From Casuarina equisetifolia (taxonomy: Eukaryota > Streptophyta > Magnoliopsida > Fagales > Casuarinaceae): a stretch of 64,000 nt of DNA. Shown here piece after piece: positions 23,988 through 36,782 of this stretch. Position 1 is the first letter of the stretch; each line of letters starts with the position of its first letter. A program made the position numbers and the translations under genes. The stretch spans positions 14,307,931-14,371,930 of the forward strand of contig CM052357.1 of assembly GCA_028551475.1 (NCBI GenBank), written 5' to 3'. Under the pieces are notes generated by a model that worked only from the letters and a program-made list of their open reading frames with translations, did not search any database and was not told the DNA's origin.

Positions 23988-25858
23988 ATGGCTTCTGATA
24001 AAGGGTTAATTGTTACGGGGTTTAATAAACCTCCCTTGTTTGAAGGCATTAATTTTAGGCATTGGAAACAATTAATGCAAGTCTTCATAATAGGCCAAGA
24101 TCCAGAAGCTTGGCAAGTAATTAGGAAGGGTATTACATTACCCGAAACTGATGAATGGTCAAAAAATGAAGCTTAATGGGGTTAAATGCTAAGTCCATGA
24201 ATATGATCTGTAGTGGTCTTAGAGCACATGAGTTTAACAAAGTGTCCATTTGCACCACCAATAAAGAAATTTGGAATAAGTTAGAAGTCATTTATGAAGG
24301 AACTCAAAAGGTAAAGTCTTCTAAAGTTAATATGCTTACACATGACTATGAATTATTTGCTATGAAAGATTCTGAAACTATTAGTGATATGTTTGGCTAG
24401 TTGACTGAAATTATTTCTGAGCTTAAATTGTTAGGAAAAACCTATAGAAATGAGGAAATGGTAAGAAAAATATTAGTATCCTTACTCGAGAGTTGGGATC
24501 CTAAAAAGATGGCCATAGAAGAAGCTCATGACCTAGATGTGCTAACTTTAGATGATTTGCTAGGTTCTCTTAAGACTCATGAAATGCAACTTATGAGAAG
24601 AAAGAAAGAAAAGGAAAATAAGAGATCACTTGCACTTAAAGTAAAAGTTGAAAAGGTTGAAGAGGAAAAGTCAGAAAATGATGAAGTAGCTCTTATAGCT
24701 AGAAGATGTAGAAAATTCCTAAGAAAAGGATTAAACAAAAACATAGGGCAAAATAGGACAAAAGAGTTAAATGAACCTAAGGAGAATGTGTGTTATGAAT
24801 GCAGGAAACCAAGACACATTAAGATTGATTGTCCAATGATTAAGAAGAGAAACAACAAAAACAAAAAGAAGGCAATGATTGCTACTTGGGATGATGAGAA
24901 CTCCCCATCTAATGAAGAAACTGAAAAAGAAGTTGCACATCTATGCCTAACCGCAACAACAACTCTTGAGGAAGAAAATAATGAGGTAAATGATTCTGAA
25001 CTATTTCTTCAAATAAACTCTGGGTTAGAAATTGCATTTTCTAATTTAGTTGAACATACAAATAAATTAAAAGATAAATACAAAAAGTTAAAAGTAAAAA
25101 ATAAATCTGAAAAACAAGAAAAGTTGACTTCTGTACAAAAAATTAATTTTATTGATAAACAAAGCATAGAACTTATTGCATGTAGAAATAAATTGAAAAG
25201 AAAGATGCTTTGATTTCCATGAATGATGACATTGTTATTTCTGCTAATACATATATGAAATATGATGCTTATATGAATGATATGTATGAAAAACAAAGAA
25301 AATCTGAAAACATGCAAATAGGACAAAAACTCTCTGTGGTGTTAGTGCATCCTCTGATATCGAAATACATGTAGAAAATAACTCATAAGTATGTGCTGAA
25401 AATCTTAAGAATAGAGTACGTGAACTAGAAAAAGAAAATTATGACTTGAAATCAAAACTTGATGCAACTAATATGCTGCTAAAGAAATTTGCAAATGGTA
25501 ATGGCATGTTAGATAGAATTCTAAACTCTCAAAGAAGTATATATGATAAGGCGGGACTAGGATATAAATTGAATGACAAATCAAAATCATTCACTCATTT
25601 GTTTAAAAAAAAGAATGTTCAATTTTGCTGCATGAAACTAGATGCTCTTTTTGTAATTATTTTGGCCATAATTTTTATAAATGTCCCATAAGACTTAGAA
25701 AGGCTTACAAAGTAAAGAAACTGTGGTTGCCTAAGAATGACAGAATTCTAAGTCAAACTAACACTCATGGACCTAAAGTAAAAAGGGTACCAAGCACTTC
25801 AGCGATTAAATTTGTTTTTGCAGGTTATGAGTGCACAAGTAAGGAACAAAAAGCTTAA
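23988..25858 (+). pseudogene. D1 gag
   Basis: Gag forms the virus-like particle and packages element RNA. The start MASDKGLIVTGFNKPPLFEG-x-NF-x-HWK is the usual copia gag start, and D2 uses the same ATG. Next come the capsid helices (KEIWNKLE...TQKVKSSKVNML near 24265-24335), a basic region, and an intact CCHC zinc knuckle CYECRKPRHIKIDC (about 24790-24831). An acidic TWDDENSPSNEE stretch and a Lys/Glu-rich coiled-coil follow, a Sirevirus-type extension. Stops occur at 24174 (TAA) and 24398 (TAG). The frame is lost after 25213 and picked up again at 25446 and 25625, where a second Cys/His cluster lies. It is broken and cannot give a full product. Confidence 0.85.
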
Positions 25859-27066
25859 GAACATGTGGATTTTGGACAACGAATGTTCTCGACACATGAC
25901 TAGGATGAACAAGCTCTTTTCAACACTTGAGTTAAAGAATGGAGGTACGGTATCTTTTGGAGATAACTCCAAAGGAAGAATAAGAGGAATGGGAACAATA
26001 GGTAACTCTGATACCCTACTCATATATGAAGTTTTGCTTGTAGATGAACTGAAATTTAACCTACTTAGCATAAGTCAGTTATGTGATAAAGGATTCAAAA
26101 TAAAGTTTGGAAAAGAAAGTTGTCTTGTTGAGCATGCTGAACATAAAATTGTTGGAAAAAGGAAAGACAATATCTATGTGCTTGATTTAAGTAAGTTGAA
26201 TATTGAGCAAACATGTTTGGTTGTAAATAGAAATATTCATGCTTGGTTGTGGCATAGAAGGCTAGGACATGTGGGTCTAGGATTGATAGAAAAACTGTGT
26301 AAGTACAATCTAGTAAAAGGTCTTCCATTTTTAAAATTTAACAATGATAAAATATGTGAAGTATGCATTAAGGGCAAACATACACAAAGTAGCTTCAAGT
26401 CGAAGCTTGTGGTAAGTACATCTAGACCATTAGAAATACTACATATGGACCTTTTCAGTCCTATGAGAACAACAACATTAAATGGTAAATATTATGTCTT
26501 AGTCATTATAGATGACTATTCTAGATTCACATGGACATACATGCTTGCTAGGAAAGATGAGGCATTTGAGAAGTTTGCTGAATTTTATAAAATGATTCAA
26601 AATGAAAAAGGTCTTTCAATCATAAAAATAAGAACTGATCATGGTGGTGAATTTGAAAACCAACTCTTTGAAAAATTTTGTTTAGAAAATGGTATTTCAC
26701 ACAATTTTTCAGCTCCTAGAAGACCACAACAAAATGGTATTGTTGAAAGGAAAAATAGAACTCTTCAAGAAAATGCTAGAACCATGATGTGTGAATATAA
26801 TCTTCCTAAACATTTCTGGGGAGAAGCTGTAAACACAGCTTGTTATATTTTAAATCATGCTTTAATAAGACCTATTTTGAAAAAAGACACCTTTTGAATT
26901 ATTCTTTGAAAGAAAGCCAAACATTTCATACTTTCATGTTTTTGGCAGCAATGTTTTGTTTTGAATCATAGAAAAGAATCACTTGGAAAATTTGATTCCA
27001 AGAGTGATGAAGGAATATTTCTTAGATATTCTCATACAAGTAAAGCATATATAATATTCAACAAAT
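25812..27066 (+). pseudogene. D1 protease and integrase
   Basis: The open part (25812-26897) starts at the protease, where the catalytic D-S-G is replaced by D-N-E (WILDNECSRHMT), so the aspartic protease should be inactive. The GAG-pre-integrase HHCC zinc finger follows (WHRRLGHVGLG...CEVCIKGKH, about 26250-26380). The integrase core comes next with its D, D and E residues visible (HMDLFSPM, RTDHGGEF, VERKNRTLQE). A frameshift at about 26890 separates the C-terminal part (ELFFERKPN...). The integrase joins cDNA to host DNA; here catalytic residues survive but the frame does not. Confidence 0.88.
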
Positions 27067-27361
27067 GAACCTTAGTTGTAGAAGAGTCAATTCATGTTAA
27101 GTTTAAGGATGATTGTCACGGCATTCTAGAAACTGAAGAGAAAGATGGAAATAAAAGTCATCCAAATAGGGCTGAAGTTAAGGGGGAGTCTGAAATTAGA
27201 AAACCTTCCTTCCCTAGAGTTAGAAATGAAGTAGATCACGATCACATCATAAATGTTAGAGTGAGTACAAGGTCTTGGGTTCACAACACTTGTGAACATC
27301 AAGCCTTTTTTTCTCAAGTAGAGCTAAAGAAAGTAGATGAGGCTTTTGAAGATGAAAACTA

Positions 27362-28855
27362 GTTTCTTGCTATGCAAGAAGAATTGAACTAGTTTGAAAG
27401 AAGCAAGGTCTGGAATCTAGTTTCTAGACTAAAGGATCATCTAGTCATAGGCACAAAATGGGTTTTCAGGAATAAACTAGATGAAAATAGTACTACTACT
27501 AGAAATAAGGCTAGATTAGTGGCACAAGGATATATTCAAGAAGAAGGGATTGACTATGATAAAACATTTGCACCAGTAGCTAGGTTGGAAGCAATTCGGA
27601 TCTTACTTGCATTTGCTTGTTGTATGAAATTTATCTTATTTCAAATGGATGTCAAGAATGCATTTTTGAATGGTATTATAAAGGAAGAAGTATATGTTGA
27701 ACAACCACCTGGATTTGAAGATCCAATTTATTCAAATCATGTCTTTAAGCTATCAAAAGCTTTATATGGTTTGAAAGAAGCTCCACGGGCTTGGTATGAT
27801 AAACTAAGTTCATTTTTGATTAATCATGATTTCATAAAGGGAAAAGTGGACAACACATTATTTATAAAGAACAAAGAAAAAGAAATTTTAATTGTTCAAA
27901 TATATGTTGATGATATTGTGTTTGGTTCTACAAACTCCAAACTATGTGAAGAATTTGCTGCATGCATGCAAAGTGAATTTGAAATAAGTATGATGGGTGA
28001 ATTAACATACTTTCTTAGATTGCAAATCAAACAAATAAAGAAAGAGACTTTTATAAGTCAAACAAAATACACAAATGAATTGCTCAAGAAAGACAAGATG
28101 CATGATTCCAAACCAATGAACACACCAATGAGCATTTCTTTATCATTATCTAATGATGAAGATGGAATTAGTGTAGACACTAAATTATATCGTGGCATGA
28201 TTGGTTCTTTGCTATATTTGACTGCATCTAGACCAGATATCATGTTTAGTGTGTGTCTATGTTCTAGGTATCAATCCAATCCCAAAGAATAACACCTAGT
28301 TGTTGTTAAAAGAATATTTAGATACCTTAAAGACATGGTTTCCCTAGGAATCTAGTATCCTAGAGACACCACTCTAGATTTGCATGCATTTAGTGATTCT
28401 GATTATGCTGGATGTAAACTAGATAGAAAGAGTACAAGTGGTGGATGTCACCATCTCAAAAATATGCTTATTTCTTGGCATTCTAAGAAACAAAACTGTG
28501 TAGCTCTCTCTTCCACTGAAGCCGAATATATTGTTGCTGCTAGTAGTTGTGCTTAAATCTTATGAATGAAATAGCAATCAGAGGATTATAGCATCTTATC
28601 ACATAAAATTCCACTAAAATGTGACAACACCAATGCAATAAATCTCACTAAGAATCCTATCTAGCACTTTAAAACAAAGCACCTAGAAATTAGACATCAC
28701 TTCATTCAGGATCATGTTCAGAAAGGTGATGTTGTACTTGAATTTATTAGCACTGATTAGCAAATTGTTGATATCTTAAGCAAACCTTTATCAAAGGACA
28801 GATTTTATGCTCTTAGACAAGAACTTGGAATGTTAGTCCCTGAAAATCTTTGAAC
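27362..28855 (+). pseudogene. D1 reverse transcriptase and RNase H
   Basis: RT starts in the KVWNLV region with TAG stops just upstream at about 27360 and 27391. It is then open from about 27395 to 28292. Motifs are intact: [11 protein letters not shown] with the first catalytic Asp (about 27640-27672), [18 protein letters not shown] and the YVDD box (about 27904-27915). A TAA at 28290-28292 cuts RT from RNase H at NPKE-stop-HLV, and D2 shares this stop. RNase H then shows SDSDYAGCKLDRKSTSG and STEAEYIVAA with further TAA/TGA/TAG stops before HLEIRHHFI and the end near 28855. Confidence 0.9.
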
Positions 28856-28910
28856 TGTCTATTATTGCTATCTCTTTATTCTTTTATTGTTTTTCAAACT
28901 GTTTGGTTTG

Positions 28911-29346
28911 AGGGGGAGTGGCTCTACTTTCACTCCTACAAAATCTGGTTAGTACCCTACTTTTATCCCTGTTAGGTTAGTGCCTATTCATTTTTTGTCA
29001 CCTGTCCTGATTACTTGCATAATCATTCTTTTTGCTTATGACAAAAAGGGGGAGAGAATAGTACACATGTGAAGTCTCATTTCTTACTATATTAGTGCAA
29101 AATGTGGGATACATATACATATCACCCGTGCTTGAAAAATTGCATGTTTTATGATAAATTTCAAAATTTGATAGACACATGTATAGGACTTGCTTACAGT
29201 CATATGTTGTAACTATTTGCAACTCTAATTGTATGATGATCAATATGCTTCAATGATAAGTTGTGTTCTCTTAAAAAACATGATTGATATTTGATGACAT
29301 GTGCCAAACTATTGAAATATTTTGTCATTATAAAAAAGGGAGAGAT
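28911..29346 (+). other. D1 multiple polypurine tracts and spacer
   Basis: Purine tracts lie at 28911-28918 (AGGGGGAG), 29043-29056 (AAAAAGGGGGAGAG) and 29331-29346 just before the 3' LTR (AAAAAAGGGAGAGAT). The last is the functional primer position for plus-strand DNA synthesis. Several such tracts upstream of the 3' LTR are a recognised trait of Sireviruses. Confidence 0.7.
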
Positions 29347-30987
29347 TGTTGGAAAATAGGGTTTTGTTGTGACTAAAAATATTTTTGGTAAATATCAATT
29401 CTTAAAATATGTTTTTATATGTGCAAAACAAAATTATAAGAAGTAAAAGGTGTACAAATTATAATATCAATTAATGATATTATAAAGTAACCGAGTTCCT
29501 ACATTTCTTCATAAAACATATTCTTAAAGTTCTTATGACATATATTCAAATATTTGAATATTTGAATAAATTGATTATTTGAATATTTCTTTAAGAAATA
29601 TAATATGTTGGAATATATTTTATTTTAGGAATATGATACTTGGTTTAATGTAATTGTAGGAACATGAGGGGCATTAACTCTATCTTGATATTAGTTCAAA
29701 GTCAATATATGTAATACATCAAAATATGAACTTTGTAAACGATCATATTTTTGGACCGTGTTTACATAATTAAACTTTGGACCTTGTTGATATTGGACTG
29801 TGTCTATATGCTAAATCTTTAATTACTAGATTGGACCCTTTGTTGCTGGACTAAGACTATGTGATGCAGCCCATGCTTGTGTTAGCCCAACCTTGCTGAA
29901 GTCTCCTTGCTATGATGTCATCTTGACCATTAGAGAAGCGCCCTTGCTACGATGTCGTCTTGACCATCAGAGAAGTGCCTTTGCCAGCGATGTTGTCTCA
30001 CTTAAAGAAACACATAAGAGGTCTCTATCTCTCGAGTCTGCCCTAGCCGCTTCACTCGTCCTCGATGCCATCTCTGCTTTTCTTAAATGCCAAAACCTCA
30101 ATGGGAGGATTCTGAAGAAGACAGGCTGTTAGAACAGTCGAATTCTAGGCTCTGAAGGCTAATATGAGGTTAATTTGATGGACAGCCTACTATTCCTAAC
30201 AGGAAGAAGGCTATCGTTTAGGGTTGATGCTAAAAGGCCCTAGATTTGCTTCCTATTTAAAGGAGATGTGTACGTGAAGATCTATTCTTGATGATTTTAC
30301 ATTTATTTGAAGAGTTCTCTTTGTAAGGAAAGTTTCTTAAGCTCACCTACTATTTAATTCGAGTTTGTTCATCTCTCGGTGACTCACAAGGGTTCGGTGA
30401 TATTTGATTATTTGCTTTGATCTTTGATTATATACTCAATCATAGCTTGTATAACATTTATGTGCTTATAAACATTTACTGCATATAAATTTTGAGGAAA
30501 ATTTGAAACCCTAATTTATTCAAATTAATGATTTTGTGATAGGAGCTCTGTATCTTGATATATATGCTTAAATAGCTCCTCTAATTAGCAATATCTCATA
30601 AACTAACATATTATTTGGGGATTTTCCACTGTATATGATCTTTTGATCATAATTTGTATTCGGACTTGAGAATTTCTTTGAGAAGGAATTATTTAGATTA
30701 GGGAGAACGTGTTCTCCTAACCTAGTTGAGTAAAGGTGACTTCAATTGGTTGGATTGAAGGAGAAGAGGGTGGACGTAGGACTCTAAGATAGAGTACCAA
30801 ACTACCATAGTAAATTGGGTGTTGATTCTCTTACTCTTCACTTGCTTAAATAATTCTATTTGTTTGACTTCTTATTATCATATAAATTGTTAAATTAATT
30901 GATTGAATTTTTTGTATCATACAAAAGTATAGTTTTAGTACATTAACAATTCAACTCCCCATTCTTGTTAAGCCATAAAACCTAACA
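29347..30987 (+). repeat. D1 3' LTR
   Basis: The 1641-bp LTR starts TGTTGGAAAATAGG and ends AAACCTAACA, colinear with the 5' LTR. It carries its own 37-bp repeat tract at about 29908-30000. Short open frames within it (for example 29893-30132) are not genes. Confidence 0.9.
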
Positions 30988-31026
30988 ATTTCTTCTTTTA
31001 ATTTTGAGCAAGAGAGAAAGAAAGAA

Positions 31027-31074
<48 letters not shown>

Positions 31075-31388
31075 AGAGAGATAGACAGAGACAAAAGGCG
31101 AGACTAATTTAGGGCTTTTCTTTCCTTAGTAGTTGAGCAGTGTCGTTATGCTTATGGGTTCTCAAGTCAGGTCATGTGAGGCAATGTATGGGTCTCACAT
31201 AGAATAGGTGGGCTGCAAATGTGTTGCATCTTGGTGTTACGTGGACTTTCCTAGTGATTTTGACTGGAAACTCTTGGGCCACAAATTGACTTGATTGTTG
31301 TAATAAAAGACTTGGGCCTCACAAATGAGTTAGTCTTTTGACCATATAATATTCTACCCAAGAACAATAGTAAAGTAAAAATGTATCC
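30988..31388 (-). repeat. Copia-1 3' LTR, middle piece
   Basis: It resumes the Copia-1 LTR after D1 (ATTTCTTCTTTTAATTTTG) and runs to AAAATGTATCC. The last five bases, TATCC (31384-31388), are duplicated at 38775-38779, where the LTR continues with AAGATAAACTATAATT, so F sits between them. A GA microsatellite in this piece is much longer than at the same place in the 5' LTR. Confidence 0.85.
31009..31088. repeat. (GA)n microsatellite
   Basis: An almost pure AG dinucleotide run is flanked by GAAA and GAAG variants. The matching position in the 5' LTR (about 47996-48012) has only a short GA run, so the tract expanded after insertion of Copia-1. Confidence 0.9.
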
Positions 31389-34379
31389 TATTGGAATATA
31401 TTTTAATAATATAAGAATATATAAACATTTTGATGATGAAGAAAAATGGGAATTATAATATGTGAATATTATAATCATTTTGTTGAAATATATTAATGAT
31501 TAAATGATGAGAAAAATGAAATCCTAATATGAAAATATTATAATTAATATTTGATTATTTATGAGTTTCATAAGAAAATTAATGTTGAAATTCTATGCAG
31601 GAAATTGGGGTTAGAATGAGCCTAATCTACAAGTATTACCTAGTCTAGATTGTAAGACCCAGTCCATAGTGTGTGACCTAGTCTAGAAAGGTGCAACCCA
31701 ATCTAGAGAATGCGACCTAGGCCCAGAGTGTGACCTAGTGCGTGACCCACGTCTAGAAGGTGTGACCCGAGACCAACTTAAGTGTTGCGACCCAGAACTT
31801 GACCTACAATGACACCGTGACTTCGCCGGTAAATTTGGCTACCCATTTGACCTCTTATCAAGGTGCAAAATAGCTCGTTGAAAAGCTAATGAAGAGGAGA
31901 ACATTTATGTAAAGAAAAATTGAAGACCCACTACTCAAAGAGAATTAATTTGAAGAAATTGTGGAGTTTTACGAGTTTTTTTCCTAACTGCTCAAAAGTG
32001 AAATTGGAAGCAAATTAAAGGGTTTCTAAAGATGATTTCAAAGCATTTTTGTAAGGAAGAAATGCTCTATCAATCTATGAAGGACCCACAAAGAATTGAT
32101 TCAAGATTGGAGAGAATTGAAGAAGATTTGAGTGAAACCTAAAATTCACTCCACAGAACCCGAATTATAAAACTTTAAGTTGAGACCAAAACTACACCGT
32201 TTTAGATGGGGTTTTGAAATAAACAAAGGCAAAACCATAGCCCCGACATTTTGTCTTTTTCAAGCTCAAAAATGGACAAAGAAGAGGGAAATAAGGAACT
32301 CCAACAGGAAGAAGACTTGATGGTGCTCATAAGTGTCAGAACGACTTTTTAAAGTGAGAGGTTAGTTATTCTGAAGTTATTTAAGCAAGTTTGTCTTCAG
32401 CTATTGCATGGGGTTCAAAAATAAGAAGCAAATAAAGTAATTTGTGAAGCATCTCATACTACTCATTCTAACTCATCCAAACCTATGATGAATACAGAAT
32501 GTAAATTCCAACAACATAGGAGAATAGGTATAGATCTTATAGAGCATGTGTTGTATCAGCAAGCAACAAAAGTTGGAAAGATCATACCAGATTTAATGAA
32601 TCAAGAGCTCCCCTTGAGTAACAGTGCCTACCATTGTTGTAAAGTGGAGTTTGTAGCAGAGTTTGGAGTTATGCAGTGGAATATCAAGGTAAATTGCCCC
32701 TCAAACTAGGAAGGGTCCCTTCTTGTTACAAGAAAAGGAATGTTAACAATGGAGGCTAATCATGATGCACATATATGCCAATACATTCATGTATTGATGT
32801 AGATTTTGTAATTTAATAACATTTGTATTATCACACTTTAAGGATATAGAACTTTGAAATGAATCAAAAACAACAAGTTGATTTTTTATCAAAGAACTAA
32901 TGCACATTAAATACCATTGGCGGTATATTTAGTTTCAATAATAAAAGCAGAAATAATTTGTTTCTAAAAAAATGAAACTAACATATTCAATAGTAAGTTG
33001 ATATCACTTGTTGGCTTAAGTATGGCCACACCGTGCCTAACAAAGACCCTTCAAAGCTAAAATGCTTAAAGGTCCTCCTTAAATTGTGCCAACCAACATC
33101 AAATGTTTCATGCAAATAATACACAATGTGTTAGTACATTTAAACAAACAAAAATAATATTGTAAATGTGTATTCTAGCAATCACATTCTCATATTATTA
33201 TCCAATCATGTTTTTGTATGTATTTAATCAATCAACAACCATCATACAAAATAGATTCAGGAAGATTTGAAACACATTTTTAGGGTAGAGAACTTCATTT
33301 CTTTTACTGCACTTAGATGGGTCAACCATAAGATTAACTATAACTTATCCCACATAGTCACATATATAGCAATACAATGTCAACATATATACATCATGTT
33401 GACTGTTTTTGTGTTTATTCTTTAATCATTAACAAGCTGAAACTTTGCATATATATTTTGCTACATGAAGGTTTTTGCATTTTCATCATTTGCAACAACA
33501 AACACAACTCAAGTATATTCAACCTTTATCCCAATATCTCATTCAACAATATATTCATATATATCCCATCATTCAGCAAAGTAAATGCTTATCTAATCAT
33601 GTTGTATGGTTTTTGTACTCTTTTTATTTGCAGTAGCAAATACATTTCAGCATTAAGCATAATCTCAAAGACATCTTAAAATCATTTTCAAGATGTAGAG
33701 ATCCCTCTTTCTCTTTTGAAAGTATTGTCAATATAGAAGTAAGATAGAAAGACATATTAAATACATGAACCATTCAACTTCATTGTAACTTGAATGCAGA
33801 ATATATATAAAGCATCACAATAATTTCTTTAAACAATGTACCACATTAAATGATAGTGTACATTACATATTAACAAAGCACATTTTTGCATGTTGTGTCA
33901 AACTTATGAGTAAAATCATTAAGATCATACACAACCAAAAGATACATGAGTCATACTTAACATTCTTCTTGTCAGAATTTTATAATCATTGCAGCAGGAG
34001 TAAACCTCATAAAGATTTGCAAAACTCCGTCTTAAATTATGCAATCATTTAAGCTTTCAAGAAATGAGATACTACTCATGTCATTTGCATTGATCTTATT
34101 TTTATATCATGTGCAATTCATTCATACAATGACCTATATAGAATTACTTGACATAAGAAGAAAACATTTTTCATTATGTAATTTAACAATTTCTAGCAAG
34201 TATGCATGATATTTAGCAAGCATAAATATGATCATATGCAAGTTTATGATTATTATTTCTTACCACACTTACTACCTTATGTTTCACCACAATATGAATG
34301 CACACTTATATTGTTTTGGTTATGTGTTGTGGATCTTTACTCATCACAATGCTCCCACAATGGTTGTTGTCTCTATGAT
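31389..34379. other. Left part of F: LTR-like start and non-coding sequence
   Basis: The first bases (TATTGGAATATATTTTAAT) suit the start of a plus-strand LTR, though its end is not fixed; a CTTCTTGTTACAAG block near 32718 may be close to it. A degenerate short repeat (GTGACCTAG/GCGACCCAG words) lies at 31650-31805. From about 32750 to 34330 nothing coding was recognised. Confidence 0.4.
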
Positions 34380-35971
34380 CATGTCCTGCATAAACAAATA
34401 AAGGAGCTTGTATGTATGGTACCCTTCTTTCCTTGGGTCCATGAGTGTTAGAGATCATTGTCCCGTTTGGCACTTATTTTCTTTTAATCTTAAAGCTTCT
34501 ACCAGCTTTTAATGGACATTTATCAACTAAATGACCAACATATTTACAATATGTAAATTTGTCATACAAGGTAGTCATGCAGTTTTTCTTTTCAAAGAAT
34601 CTAGTAAAAGGTTTTGCATTAACATTTGATCTATAACCTATACTAGCCTAGTCATATATGCCTTGTTGTGATTGTAATATCTTTTCAAGTATGGCACTAC
34701 CATTAGCAAACTTGTTTAGCAAGCATGTTAAGCTATCTAGTTTGTTTTCAACCTCTTTCTTTAAGCATTCAATATTTGATAGCTTTATAGTTAAAGAATC
34801 AATTTCATTCTTCATATGCTCATGCTTTTCATTCAAATCAGAACACATATACATATTATCATTCATTTCAGATTTGTTTCCATGAGATAAAATTATTTCT
34901 TTTAGCTTTTTAATATCAAGTTTCATGCTTGAATTTTCATTTATAGCTAGCTCATATTGGTTTTTCATTTTCTCATGTTCTTCTACATTCAAACTTGATT
35001 TCTTTAATTGGCATTCAAGCTCATTCTTTTCAGATTGCATGTTGGACATATTTTCTTTTAGTAATTTATTTTCATATTCTAACTCATGCAATCTATCAAC
35101 CACTTCATTGAATGTATCATTCAACTCATTAAATAAAGTACAATCTTGACACTTGTTAGATGTACTTTCCTCATAGTTATCCTAACTCTCCATTGCCATG
35201 AAACATTGAAAGTTCCTTTCATCTTCTTCTTCATCAGAAGATGAGCTATCTTCATCCCAAATAGACATTGATTCACTCTTTTCAGCATGCCTTTCTATCC
35301 CCATGAAGCATACATTTGCTGTCTCCATTGCTTTTTCATTTGAAGATGAGTCATCATCCCAAGTAGCCAACATTGCTTTCTTCTTAGATTTTATATCCTT
35401 CTTTCCCTTCAAAGTTGGGCAGTTTGCTTTTATATGACCTGGTTTTTTGCACTTAAAGCAAAGATCATTAGTAGCCCTAGTTGCATTCTTACTTTTTGCT
35501 TTGTAAAACTTCCTTATTTTTCAAGCAAGTAATGCAACATCCTTATCAAAATCAGAATTATCATTATCATTTATAACAGTCTTAAAAGTAATATTTTTAT
35601 CTATTTTCTTTGACTCTTCTATATCATTGATTCTTTTATTGATTTGAAGCTCATATGTAAATAGAGATCCTATCAATTTATCTAGCTTCATTGTATTCAG
35701 ATTATTTGCTTCTCCTAGGGCAGTTCCTTTAGCTTCCCAACTTACATCCAAACATGCTAAAATCTTTATAACTAATTTCTTATTTGGATAAGTCTCTCCT
35801 AGCAATGTAAGTTTAGTAACAATATCTAAAAATCTATTATATATTTCAAAAATGCTTTCACCTGGTTTCATCACAAACAATTTATAGTTATGAATCAACA
35901 TGTTAATTTTAGAGTCTTTAACTTTTTCGGTTCCTTCATGCAAGACCTCTAATTTATCCCAAAGTTCTTTT

Positions 35972-36724
35972 TGTTGAAAAATAAGGTTTTGTTGTGACTG
36001 AAAATATTTTCTTGTAAATATCAATTCTCAAATTATGTTTTTTCTAAATGTGCAAAAAGAAAAACTATAGGAAGTAAAAGGTGTACAAATTATAATATCA
36101 ATTAATGATATTCGGTGGTTTACAAGCTCTCGGTGAAATTTGATTATTCGGTTTAATCTTTGATTACATCATTAATTATAGTTTGTATAACATTATTTAT
36201 GTGCTGATTTCACTTATAAACATTCTCTGCATATAAATCTTGAGGAAAATCTGAAACCCTAATTTCTCCAAATTGGGGATTTCGTGATAGGAGCTTTGTA
36301 TCTTGATATATTTGTTTAAATAGCTCCTTTAATAAGCAATATCCTATAAACTAACACATTATTTAGGGATTTGCTATTGTATAGGATCTTTTGATCATTA
36401 TTTGTATTCAGACTTGATAATTCCTTTAAGGAGGAATTAGTTGGATTAGGGAGAACTTGTTCTCCTAATCAGATTGAGTAAAGGTGACTTCAATCAATTG
36501 GATTGAAGGAGAAGAGGGTGGACGTAGGACTCTAAGATAGAGTGCTGAACCACCGTGGTAAATTAGGTGTTGATTCTCTTGCTCTTTCTTTGATTACATA
36601 TTTCTATTTGATTGCATATTATCATACAAGTTGTTAAAGTAATTGACTAGAAAATTTGAAAAGAAATAAGTTTCGGTACAATAACAATTCAACCCCCCTT
36701 CTTGTTAGGCCATAAAACCTAACA
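35972..36724 (+). repeat. Solo D LTR with internal deletion
   Basis: It starts TGTTGAAAAATAAGG and ends AAAACCTAACA, with perfect 5-bp duplications CTTTT at 35967-35971 and 36725-36729. It is 753 bp long against about 1640 for a full D LTR. The missing 880 bp would lie after GATATT near 36111, and the TATTTAAA promoter box is lost with them. Confidence 0.9.
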
Positions 36725-36782
36725 CTTTTATTGTTTTACAAGTAGAGATTTTATTGTATTCAGATGTAGTCAAAGAATAATA

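Larger units (their letters stand above)
22293..30987 (+). mobile_element. D1: full-length Sirevirus-like copia element
   Basis: LTR (22293-23925), primer site, gag, protease, integrase, RT, RNase H, polypurine tracts and 3' LTR (29347-30987) are all present in order, 8695 bp in total. Flanking 5-mers are GTTTC (22288-22292) and ATTTC (30988-30992), and the uninterrupted target is visible in the Copia-1 5' LTR. The LTRs differ by many substitutions and small indels, so the insertion is not recent. All reading frames are broken. Family members also occur at 35972, 36783, 54474 and 62564. Confidence 0.92.
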
